Shown: positions 1 through 6,606, numbered from the stretch's first letter. The stretch: DNA of 7,975 bases from Thermodesulfatator atlanticus (GCA_011321895.1 DROK01000145.1:1-7975), one strand, 5' to 3'. Notes: generated from the letters alone by a model not told the origin. Translations and numbers: made by a program.

Positions 1-2
1 AT

Positions 3-1253
3 CCCCTGCAAAAAGATCGCCTCTGTTACGTAACCGACGATATGAAGGCCAGCCTGGTGGTCTCAGAAGACTACCTGAAGAAATGCCTCGAAGAAGGACG
101 AACTCCTCCTTCGGCGGAACTGGCTGGCCCAAGGCCCAGGATCTATTTTGATCCTGCCAAGACCCGGGCGGCGATCGTTACCTGCGGGGGGCTTTGCCCG
201 GGTATAAACGACGTCATCCGTTCCATCGTGTTGACCCTCTATTTTTCATACGGAGTCCGTCACATATTCGGCATCCGCTACGGTCTTCAGGGGTTTATCC
301 CCAAATACGGGCACGACGTCGTCGAACTCACCCCTGAAGTGGTGTCCAATATCCACGAGCTAGGAGGGACCATCCTGGGGACTTCCCGTGGCCACCAGCC
401 GATCGACGAGATCGTAGACGCCCTTGAGCGCATGAACGTCCAGATACTCTTCATGATCGGTGGTGACGGAACCTTTCGGGCCGCTACCAAGATCAAAGAA
501 GAAATAAGTGCCCGGGGGCTCAAGATCGCGGTGGTGGCGGTGCCCAAGACCATTGATAACGACATCTTCTTTATCTCCAAAACCTTTGGTTTTGACACGG
601 CGGTAGAGATGGCCTGCCAGGCCATCAGGTGCGCCCATACCGAAGCGATTGCGGCTCCCAACGGTATCGGCCTGGTCAAAGTGATGGGCCGCTATTCCGG
701 CTTTATCGCCGCGGCGGCTACGCTTGCCCGCAAAGAAGTGAATTTCTGTCTCATCCCGGAGGAGGACTTTGACCTTGAGCCTCCCAACGGGCTGCTCGCC
801 GCCCTGGAAAAGAGGCTTCAAGACCGCAAACACGCGGTGATCGTAGTGGCGGAAGGGGCTGGCCAAAAATACGTCCGCCCTGACCCGCCCCAATACGACG
901 CCTCCGGCAACCTGAAACTGGGAGATATAGGTAAGTTCTTAAAAGACAAGATCAAGGAATATTTCACCAACAAGGGGATAGAAATCTATCTCCGCTATAT
1001 TGACCCGAGCTACATCATCCGGAGCGTGCCCGCCATCGTGGACGACCGTATTTATTGCGGTTTTCTGGGCCAGTACGCTACCCACGCCGCCATGGCGGGA
1101 AAGACCGGAATGATGGTAAGCTATCTGAACGACCGCTATATCCACGTACCGCTTAAACTGGCGGTCACCAAACGCAAACACGTAAATTTAAAGAGCCGTT
1201 TCTGGCAGTCGGTGCTGGAATCTACCGGCCAACCTCCCTTAAAAAACCAGTAA
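3..1253 (+). CDS. pfkA: 6-phosphofructokinase, plant-like/clade X type (5'-truncated by window edge)
   Basis: Phosphorylates fructose-6-phosphate to fructose-1,6-bisphosphate, the committed step of glycolysis, in the cytoplasm. The frame is open to the left edge, and the first ATG (42) has no Shine-Dalgarno sequence before it. Upstream codons read as sensible protein (PLQKDRLCYVTDD), so the real start is probably outside the window. Numbering from the ATG at 42: GGLCPGIND at 49-57, nucleotide loop GGDGT at 140-144, PKTIDND at 168-174 with presumed catalytic base D172, substrate-binding MGR at 215-217, PEEDF near 239, and RYIDPSYIIRSVPA near 318-331. In family terms, Gly in GGDGT favours ATP over pyrophosphate, while Lys in PKTIDND resembles PPi-type and plant/trypanosome enzymes. 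That combination is usual for ATP-using clade X members. It probably shares a transcript with the guanylyltransferase gene 9 bp downstream. The family is very sure; the phosphoryl donor is less so. Confidence 0.93.
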   Translation, partial: PLQKDRLCYVTDDMKASLVVSEDYLKKCLEEGRTPPSAELAGPRPRIYFDPAKTRAAIVTCGGLCPGINDVIRSIVLTLYFSYGVRHIFGIRYGLQGFIPKYGHDVVELTPEVVSNIHELGGTILGTSRGHQPIDEIVDALERMNVQILFMIGGDGTFRAATKIKEEISARGLKIAVVAVPKTIDNDIFFISKTFGFDTAVEMACQAIRCAHTEAIAAPNGIGLVKVMGRYSGFIAAAATLARKEVNFCLIPEEDFDLEPPNGLLAALEKRLQDRKHAVIVVAEGAGQKYVRPDPPQYDASGNLKLGDIGKFLKDKIKEYFTNKGIEIYLRYIDPSYIIRSVPAIVDDRIYCGFLGQYATHAAMAGKTGMMVSYLNDRYIHVPLKLAVTKRKHVNLKSRFWQSVLESTGQPPLKNQ

Positions 1254-1257
1254 GGAG
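1252..1257 (+). promoter_or_regulatory. Ribosome binding site of manC overlapping the upstream stop codon
   Basis: AAGGAG lies 5 nt before the ATG at 1263 and shares bases with the TAA stop of the phosphofructokinase gene (1251-1253). It fixes the manC start. It also implies that ribosomes ending the first gene sit on the initiation site of the second, so the two are probably translationally coupled. Confidence 0.8.
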
Positions 1258-1262
1258 CGAGT

Positions 1263-2648
1263 ATGAAAGCGATCATCCTTGCAGGTGGCTCTGGCACCAG
1301 ACTCTGGCCCCTTTCCCGGGAAGAATACCCGAAACAGTTCCTGAGGCTGAACGGGGAGGATTCCCTCCTCAAACAAACGGTAAGCAGATTGCTCCGTTTC
1401 CTCGCCCCTGAAGACCTCATCATCATCACCCGCAAGGATTATAAATTTCACGTAAAATCTCATCTGACCGGGCTTGAGGGTTACCATCTCCTGTGTGAAC
1501 CCGAGGGGCGCAATACCGCCCCGGCCATCGCGTTCAGTCTGGCCTACGCCAGAGAAAAGCTCGGCGCCTCCCCGGAGGAAACCTTCCTCGTTTGCCCTTC
1601 AGACCACGTAATCAGACCGGAAGAGGAATTCGTTCAGGCCGTCCAGCAAGCCGCCCCCACCGCCCGGGCAGGCTATCTGGTTACCTTTGGTATCGAGCCC
1701 AAGCGACCTGAAACCGGTTACGGTTACATCAAACGGGGAGAATCTCTGGGAGAAAACGCCTTCAAGGTGGCCTGCTTTACGGAAAAACCGGATCGCCAAA
1801 CCGCGGAAAGCTACCTTAAGGAAGGGGGCTATTTCTGGAACGCCGGTATTTTCCTCTTCAGCCTCAAGACCTTTGAAAATGAACTGGCCCGATACGCACC
1901 GGCCATTTTTAGCCTCTACAGTGAGGGTTTTCCCGCGATAGAGGCGCGTTTTTCGGAATTTCCCGACATTTCCATCGATTACGCCCTTATGGAAAAATCC
2001 GCCCGGGTGGCCGTGATCCCCCTCAAGGTCTACTGGAACGACATCGGTTCCTGGGACGCCCTTTTTGACATCCTGGCCAAAGACGAAGCAGGCAACGCCC
2101 AGACCGGGAAAGTCATCGCCCTTGACACCCGAAATTGCCTCATCTGGGGAGGAGAGCGCCTCATCGCCACCATCGGGCTGGAAGACCACCTGGTAGTGGA
2201 GACCCCGGACGCCCTGCTGATAGTAAAAAGGGGCCACACCCAGCAGGTAAGCCAGCTGGTCAAAAAACTCAAGGCTTCCGGCTACCGGGAGGCCACCGAA
2301 CACGTTACCACCTACCGCCCGTGGGGGCGTTACACCGTCCTTGAAGAAGGGCCCCGCTACAAAATAAAACGGATCGTGGTAAACCCGGGGGAAAGGTTAA
2401 GCCTCCAGATGCATTACCACCGCTCGGAACACTGGGTAGTGGTCCGGGGCACCGCCAAGGTACAGATTGGGGACGAAGAAATGTTTCTGCACGAAAACGA
2501 ATCGGTCTTCGTGCCCAAGTCCACCAAACACCGCCTGGAAAACCCCGGCAAAATTCCCCTGGAAATCATCGAGGTCCAAAACGGCGAATACCTGGGCGAA
2601 GACGACATCGTGCGTTTTGAGGACGTGTACGGCCGGGAAAAGGACTAA
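1263..2648 (+). CDS. manC: Bifunctional mannose-1-phosphate guanylyltransferase / mannose-6-phosphate isomerase
   Basis: Predicted to interconvert fructose-6-phosphate and mannose-6-phosphate (isomerase) and to make GDP-mannose from mannose-1-phosphate and GTP (guanylyltransferase), supplying surface polysaccharide or lipopolysaccharide synthesis. The N-terminal nucleotidyltransferase domain (about 1-290) has GGSGTRLWPLSR at 8-19, EPEGRNTAPAI at 79-89, SDH at 113-115, EKP at 174-176, FWNAGIF at 191-197 and NDIGSWDAL at 259-267. The C-terminal type II isomerase cupin (about 345-460) has RPWG at 352-355, the metal-binding stretch QMHYHRSEHW at 382-391, and H423 in the second cupin motif. Its 461 residues are close to the 470-480 usual for AlgA/ManC/CpsB fusions, so both halves look intact. 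The phosphomannomutase needed between the two reactions is not in the window. The start is set by AAGGAG 5 nt upstream. Confidence 0.96.
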   Translation: MKAIILAGGSGTRLWPLSREEYPKQFLRLNGEDSLLKQTVSRLLRFLAPEDLIIITRKDYKFHVKSHLTGLEGYHLLCEPEGRNTAPAIAFSLAYAREKLGASPEETFLVCPSDHVIRPEEEFVQAVQQAAPTARAGYLVTFGIEPKRPETGYGYIKRGESLGENAFKVACFTEKPDRQTAESYLKEGGYFWNAGIFLFSLKTFENELARYAPAIFSLYSEGFPAIEARFSEFPDISIDYALMEKSARVAVIPLKVYWNDIGSWDALFDILAKDEAGNAQTGKVIALDTRNCLIWGGERLIATIGLEDHLVVETPDALLIVKRGHTQQVSQLVKKLKASGYREATEHVTTYRPWGRYTVLEEGPRYKIKRIVVNPGERLSLQMHYHRSEHWVVVRGTAKVQIGDEEMFLHENESVFVPKSTKHRLENPGKIPLEIIEVQNGEYLGEDDIVRFEDVYGREKD

Positions 2649-2655
2649 ATTTCGT

Positions 2656-2683
2656 TTGACCTCCCTCCAAAGCATACTAAATT
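2656..2683 (+). promoter_or_regulatory. Possible sigma-70-type promoter for the lipoprotein gene
   Basis: TTGACC (2656-2661; 5 of 6 to consensus) is followed, after 16 bp, by TAAATT (2678-2683; 4 of 6). A start about 7 nt downstream would give a leader of roughly 15 nt that keeps the ribosome binding site but lacks the complementary tract at 2660-2668. The same -35/spacer/-10 arrangement occurs before smc. The call rests on motif matching alone and remains tentative. Confidence 0.35.
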
Positions 2684-2703
2684 ACTAGAGAAAGGAGGGA
2701 GGT
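2659..2703 (+). promoter_or_regulatory. Inverted repeat sequestering the lipoprotein ribosome binding site
   Basis: CCTCCCTCC (2660-2668) is the exact reverse complement of GGAGGGAGG (2694-2702). One further A-U pair (2659/2703) and a G-U pair (2658/2704) extend the stem, around a loop of about 25 nt. The right arm is the Shine-Dalgarno region of the gene starting at 2706, and the left arm imitates the 16S anti-Shine-Dalgarno core twice. In mRNA reading through from manC the hairpin should mask ribosome access. No U-run follows, so it does not look like an intrinsic terminator. The repeat is visible in the sequence; the regulatory role is inferred. Confidence 0.6.
2692..2702 (+). promoter_or_regulatory. 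Very strong double Shine-Dalgarno sequence
   Basis: AAGGAGG (2692-2698) is placed 7 nt before the ATG at 2706, an ideal spacing. A second GGAGG (2698-2702) overlaps it at a too-short 3 nt. This is the strongest ribosome binding site in the window and settles the start of the lipoprotein gene. Its strength contrasts with the weak or absent sites of the other plus-strand genes downstream. Confidence 0.85.
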
Positions 2704-2705
2704 TT

Positions 2706-3080
2706 ATGAAAAAGTTTTGGCTTTTCCTCTCGTTGTTTTTGCTTCTGGGCTGTGGAGGCAGAGGGGTATACCTCTACCAGGAAAAAGGGGACGCGGCCCG
2801 GTATGACCTAGACCGCCCCTGGGTCATTATCGGCAAAAAGGGGGCAGGCTCCCAGAGGCTTGAAAAGAGGCTCTGTCAGGAAAAAGAACTGCTCAACATC
2901 TTAAAAGAGGCCCGGCTTGAGACCGCGGAACAGGAGGCCCTTTTTGAAGCCGCCTGCGGTAAAGAGGCCTCTGCCGTTCGCTTTTTGCAGATCTATTACG
3001 GTCTCGAAAAGGGAAAAAGGAGCCGGATACGCCGAAGCTTCGAGCGCCATGGTTACAGCCTGAACGATTACGGCTGTTAA
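2706..3080 (+). CDS. Small predicted lipoprotein of unknown function
   Basis: I do not recognise this 124-residue protein. It begins with a lipoprotein signal peptide: positive MKK, a hydrophobic core FWLFLSLFLLL (4-14) and a lipobox LLGC with the acylated cysteine at C16, followed by GG. It should therefore be exported and anchored to a membrane. The mature part is charged and mostly helical in character, rich in Lys, Arg and Glu (basic patch KGKRSRIRR near 102-110), with C57, C84 and the very last residue C124 as possible disulfide or metal-binding positions. The start is fixed by the strong ribosome binding site 7 nt upstream. It lies 57 bp after manC on the same strand and overlaps the end of the convergent smc gene by 4 bp. 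Lipid anchoring is a fairly sure inference; the role is unknown. Confidence 0.82.
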   Translation: MKKFWLFLSLFLLLGCGGRGVYLYQEKGDAARYDLDRPWVIIGKKGAGSQRLEKRLCQEKELLNILKEARLETAEQEALFEAACGKEASAVRFLQIYYGLEKGKRSRIRRSFERHGYSLNDYGC

Positions 3081-6000
3081 ACCAAAGAGACGCTTACGAT
3101 CTTGGAGATCCCTTTCTCTTCCATGGTCACCCCGATGAGGGTATCCGCCGCCTCCATCACCTGTTTGTTGTGGGTGACCAGTATTATCTGACTGTGACGG
3201 TTAAGTTCTTTAAGGAGCTGGATGAAACGGGCCGTATTGGCCTCATCTAAAGGGGCGTCCACTTCGTCCAGGATACAGAAGGGCCCGGGTTTTACCAGAT
3301 AGAAGGCACAAAGGACGGCCAGCGCCGTAAGGGCCTTTTCTCCTCCCGAAAGCATGGTCAGATGGCGCACGGGTTTGCCGGGAAGTTTTACCGCAAGTTC
3401 AAGCCCTGCCTCAAGCAGATCCTGGGCCTCGGTAAAATCAAGCCTTGCCTTTCCCCCGGGGAAAAGGAGCCCAAAGACCAGGTTTAATTTTTCGTTGGCC
3501 GCTTCCAGGGCTTCTTTTAACCGTGTGCGACATTTGCTGTTGATCTGGCGCACCGCCTCTTCCAGATCCCGGATGGCCTTTTCAAGGTCATTCTTCTGGG
3601 TAAGCAGGAATTCTTTCCGTTCCCGGGTCTGCTCAAGCTCCTCTAAAGCCGCGAGATTTACCGCGCCCAACCCGTTCAGCTGCGCTCTGATATCTTCGAT
3701 CTCCCTTTCGAGCTGGCCAAGGGAGACGGCCCCGGCTGTCTCTTCTTGCGGAAGCGTTTGACCAAATTTCTCCAGGGCCTGTTCGTTTAAATGCCTCAAC
3801 GTCAACTCAAGCTCCGCCAGGTCTACTTCCAGACGATTCAGCTGTTTTTCCGTCTTTGAGATTTCTTTAATTAATTTAGTCAACCTTTCGCTAAGAGATC
3901 TTTCCTTTTCTGCCTTTTCATGCAAGAGCTTCCTTTTGTTTTCCAGCAAAGCCTTAATATTTTGTTCTTTTTCCCGCAAATCTTCTACTTCTTTGCGTTT
4001 AGAAGACAGATCCTTCTTGATTTCTCTTAATCTGGTCTCCCAAAAATTCAGTTTTTCTTTTAACCTTTCCAGTTCATTAGCCAATTTTACCTCCTCTTTG
4101 AGGAGGCGTTCTTCTTCGTGTCTTGCCTGCCTTGCGCGTTCTTGCAGCGCAGAGCTTGCCAACTCAAGATCCCTTATCCGGGAAGACACATGCCTCAACT
4201 CTTTCTTTAAGGAATCGAGTTCTTTTTGAAGAGGTTCTATTTCTTGGAAAAGGGCCTTTTGACGTTCCAGGAGAGAAGACATTTCACCCTTTACTTGGGA
4301 CAACTTTTCTTCTAAAGACGCGGTTTTTACTGAAATTTCTCTTTCTTTTTCATATAAGAGATTTCTTTCAAGGATAAACTTTTCTTCTTCTATTTCTAAA
4401 CGATCAAGTCTTTTTTCTACACTTACGAGTTTCTTTTCTTGTTCTTGTAATTCTTTCTTGACCTTTTGCAATTCTTTTTCTTTATCGGCCAGGTTCTTTT
4501 CAAGTTGGAGACGGTGCGCGGTCTTTTGAGAAAGCTCTTTTTCGGTAGCTTTCAGGTCTTCCTTTGTTTTTATAAGTTTCCGGCGTTTACTAAGGATAAA
4601 GGGGGCTTTCTTCTTTCCTCTCAGGTGGAGGAGACCATCCGGTTCAAGGAGATCCCCGGCCGGGGAAACCACCCAGGCGTCCTTTTCCGGGGTTAGCTCC
4701 TCCTTCAAAACGGTCTTCTGGAACCGTTTGCGCAGGAAAAGCTCAGGGTCTTTCCCCACATAGATTAAGGCGGAAACGTCTTTCTCTTTGAGGAAGGTAA
4801 TGGGCTCCCTTTTTCCTCCTGGAAGCCACAAGGCCTTGGCCAATTCGGGAAAAGCCAGCTCCAGAGTCCTTTCTTCCTGTTCGTCAAGGCTTACCGTTTC
4901 AAAGAGCATCTTTGCCGGATAGCCGGCCTCCCTAAGGAGCTTGACTGCTTCTGGACTGTTTTCTGCCAGAAAATTGGTAAGCCAGCTGACCTCCTGGTGA
5001 AGTTCTTTCAGCTTAAGACGCAAAAGACTCTCTTCTTCCCTGCACTTTGCCAGCGAAACCTTAAGCGTTTCCACTTCCTTGGCCAGGGCCGCCTTTTGGG
5101 CTGATAACGAACCTAACTGCTGGCTTAAAACCCTTTTTTCTTTTAAAAGTTCTTCTTTTTCCCTGACGATTTCTCCGTAGCGGTTGGCCAGGATATCCTT
5201 TTTGTTTTCTATTTTTTGGGCTTCCTTTCTTAAAAAAGAAAGCTCCTTTTCCCAGCTCTTTCTGTCTCTTTCCTGACTGCTGATAATTTGTTTCAAAGCG
5301 CTTATCTTTTCGTCAAGCTCTTTGAGCTTTTGTTCGATCTCCCTTCGGGTCTCATCCAGTTTCTTTTTTCTCTGCCACCAAACCTCTTTTTCTTCTTTTA
5401 TTTCAAGAAGCTTCTGAGAAGCCTCTTTCTTTCTCTTTTTTATTTCTTCCAAGGTGGATTTCAGCTCTTTTAACTGCTGTTCTTTTTCGCCCAGTTTTCC
5501 CGTCAAACTTGCTATATTTCGGGCTAGGTTGTTTTCTTCCTGGAGGATGTTTTCGTAGTCCTGTTCTGCCTGGCGCAAATCAGCCATTATCTTCTGCCAG
5601 TCCTCTTCTAATTTCTGGATCTCCTCCCGCAAAAGTTCTGCCTCAGCCGAAACTTCCTCCCTCTGGGGTAAAAGCCTTTCGTATTCCTGGCGTAGTAGGT
5701 CGTTTTGGGCCTGAAGTTCCTGTCTCTTGGGCAAAAGCTTTTCTTTCTTTCGGAAGGTGCTGAGATAGAGCTGATTTAGCCTGCTCAGTTCAAGGCCCTT
5801 GAGTTTTTCTTGGAGTTTCAGGTAAAGTTTTGCCTTCTCTGCCTGCTTCTCCAGCTTTTTGAGCTGGTTATCCACTTCAGTTAAGATATCCTTTAACCTC
5901 AAGAGATTCTCTCTGCTGCGTTCCAGTTGGCGTTCGGTTTCTTCTTTCTTGAGCTTATAGCGCGCAATACCTGCCAGTTCTTCCAGGAAACGGCGTCTTT

Positions 6001-6472
6001 CTTTAGGGGACTGTTCCAGGAATTGCCCCACCTGGCCCTGGTCAATGATGCCGTAGCCCCGGGCGTGGGCCCCGGTGTCCAGGAACAAATAAACGATGTC
6101 TTTTAAGCGGCACAAACGGTTATTCAGGAAAAACTCACTTTCACCGTCCCGGTAAAGGCGCCGCGCCACCACTATTTCCGGGAGGTGAGCCAGGTCTTTG
6201 GGGCCCCTTCCCTGCTCGTTTTCCAGAACCAGTTTGACTTCGGCAAATTGTGGGCGCCGACCGTTATCCCCGGCGAAGATGAGGTCCACCATTTCTCTCA
6301 CCCGTAAATGGCGCGGGTTCTGCTCCCCCAAGATCCAGCGCAGGGCGTCAACGATGTTGCTCTTCCCCGCCCCGTTCGGCCCCACTATGGCAGAAATACC
6401 GGGAGAAAAGGAGAGGATGGTCCGGTTCGGGAAGGTCTTGAAACCGAAAAGCTCAAGTCTTTTGATGCGCAT
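3077..6472 (-). CDS. smc: Chromosome segregation ATPase SMC
   Basis: SMC dimers, with ScpA/ScpB in most bacteria, bind and extrude DNA loops to compact and separate chromosomes. The 1131 residues are a little short of the roughly 1170-1190 common in bacterial SMCs. Head N-half: Walker A GPNGAGKS at 31-38 and Q-loop region DQGQV near 144-148. Coiled-coil arms, rich in Lys and Glu, run about 170-495 and 640-980, around a hinge at about 500-635. Head C-half: ABC signature LSGGEKALTALAVL at 1041-1054, Walker B FCILDE at 1065-1070 with D1069/E1070, and switch histidine H1101. All ATPase motifs are intact. The hinge lacks the usual glycine-rich pattern. The ATG at 6472 has only a weak GGTGG upstream, but MRIKRLELFGFKTF is the conventional SMC beginning. 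No scpA or scpB is in view. The gene is divergent from the 6641 gene and convergent with the lipoprotein gene. Confidence 0.97.
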   Translation of the reverse strand: MRIKRLELFGFKTFPNRTILSFSPGISAIVGPNGAGKSNIVDALRWILGEQNPRHLRVREMVDLIFAGDNGRRPQFAEVKLVLENEQGRGPKDLAHLPEIVVARRLYRDGESEFFLNNRLCRLKDIVYLFLDTGAHARGYGIIDQGQVGQFLEQSPKERRRFLEELAGIARYKLKKEETERQLERSRENLLRLKDILTEVDNQLKKLEKQAEKAKLYLKLQEKLKGLELSRLNQLYLSTFRKKEKLLPKRQELQAQNDLLRQEYERLLPQREEVSAEAELLREEIQKLEEDWQKIMADLRQAEQDYENILQEENNLARNIASLTGKLGEKEQQLKELKSTLEEIKKRKKEASQKLLEIKEEKEVWWQRKKKLDETRREIEQKLKELDEKISALKQIISSQERDRKSWEKELSFLRKEAQKIENKKDILANRYGEIVREKEELLKEKRVLSQQLGSLSAQKAALAKEVETLKVSLAKCREEESLLRLKLKELHQEVSWLTNFLAENSPEAVKLLREAGYPAKMLFETVSLDEQEERTLELAFPELAKALWLPGGKREPITFLKEKDVSALIYVGKDPELFLRKRFQKTVLKEELTPEKDAWVVSPAGDLLEPDGLLHLRGKKKAPFILSKRRKLIKTKEDLKATEKELSQKTAHRLQLEKNLADKEKELQKVKKELQEQEKKLVSVEKRLDRLEIEEEKFILERNLLYEKEREISVKTASLEEKLSQVKGEMSSLLERQKALFQEIEPLQKELDSLKKELRHVSSRIRDLELASSALQERARQARHEEERLLKEEVKLANELERLKEKLNFWETRLREIKKDLSSKRKEVEDLREKEQNIKALLENKRKLLHEKAEKERSLSERLTKLIKEISKTEKQLNRLEVDLAELELTLRHLNEQALEKFGQTLPQEETAGAVSLGQLEREIEDIRAQLNGLGAVNLAALEELEQTRERKEFLLTQKNDLEKAIRDLEEAVRQINSKCRTRLKEALEAANEKLNLVFGLLFPGGKARLDFTEAQDLLEAGLELAVKLPGKPVRHLTMLSGGEKALTALAVLCAFYLVKPGPFCILDEVDAPLDEANTARFIQLLKELNRHSQIILVTHNKQVMEAADTLIGVTMEEKGISKIVSVSLV

Positions 6473-6487
6473 AAAGCTACCACCGCA

Positions 6488-6515
6488 AATTTAAACTTTT
6501 GCCACCAAAAGTCAA
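6488..6515 (-). promoter_or_regulatory. Candidate smc promoter with very short leader
   Basis: On the minus strand, TTGACT (6515-6510; 5 of 6) is followed after 16 bp by TAAATT (6493-6488; 4 of 6). Initiation about 7 nt further on (near 6481) would leave only about 9 nt before the smc ATG, barely enough for the weak GGTGG element. It is the best promoter-like sequence I can find in the 168-bp gap. Motif evidence only. Confidence 0.4.
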
Positions 6516-6542
6516 ACCAGAAGGCCCTGTTTTATGGTGCCC

Positions 6543-6558
6543 CGAACGAAGGGTTCGT
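6543..6558. repeat. Small inverted repeat in the smc upstream region
   Basis: CGAAC (6543-6547) and GTTCG (6553-6557) can pair, or alternatively ACGAA (6546-6550) with TTCGT (6554-6558) across a GGG loop. The stems are only 5 bp, so this may be chance. It sits upstream of the candidate smc promoter, next to the tandem repeat. Confidence 0.25.
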
Positions 6559-6580
6559 ATCGATTAAGCGTGTCGGTTAA
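6556..6580. repeat. Imperfect tandem repeat, 13-bp period
   Basis: CGTATCGATTAA (6556-6567) and CGTGTCGGTTAA (6569-6580) match at 10 of 12 positions and start 13 bp apart. Two copies about one helical turn apart in a divergent promoter region could be paired protein-binding sites, but two short copies are weak evidence. Confidence 0.35.
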
Positions 6581-6585
6581 AAAAT

Positions 6586-6603
6586 GCTCCCATTAATGGT
6601 AGC
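6586..6603. promoter_or_regulatory. 18-bp palindrome, candidate operator
   Basis: GCTCCCATTAATGGTAGC is a dyad with a perfect 10-bp core (CCATTAATGG, 6590-6599) and three more matching pairs (GCT/AGC) outside a single mismatched pair. It ends 3 bp before the proposed -35 box of the 6641 gene and lies in the divergent gap with smc, a typical position for a dimeric regulator's site. The symmetry is directly visible; the binding function is inferred, and the regulator is unknown. Confidence 0.5.
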
Positions 6604-6606
6604 GAT

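Noticed and set aside
42..44. ATG at 42 as the true phosphofructokinase start
   Set aside because: No ribosome binding site precedes it, and the frame stays open with sensible residues to the window edge, so the gene more likely begins upstream.
1599..2303. Long open frame on the minus strand inside manC
   Set aside because: It lies antisense to a strongly supported enzyme gene and has low-complexity Gly/Phe-rich content with no recognisable motifs; an antisense shadow.
2660..2705. Intrinsic terminator after manC
   Set aside because: The stem is G+C-rich, but it is followed by TTTATG rather than a T-run, and its right arm is the Shine-Dalgarno sequence of the next gene.
3840..4570. Long pyrimidine-rich tract on the plus strand as a structural DNA element
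   Set aside because: It is the reverse complement of Lys/Glu codons in the SMC coiled coil, which explains it without another function.
6486..6501. AT-rich near-palindrome over the smc -10 region
   Set aside because: Only 5 of 8 pairs match and the sequence is simple A/T; likely a by-product of the -10 box.
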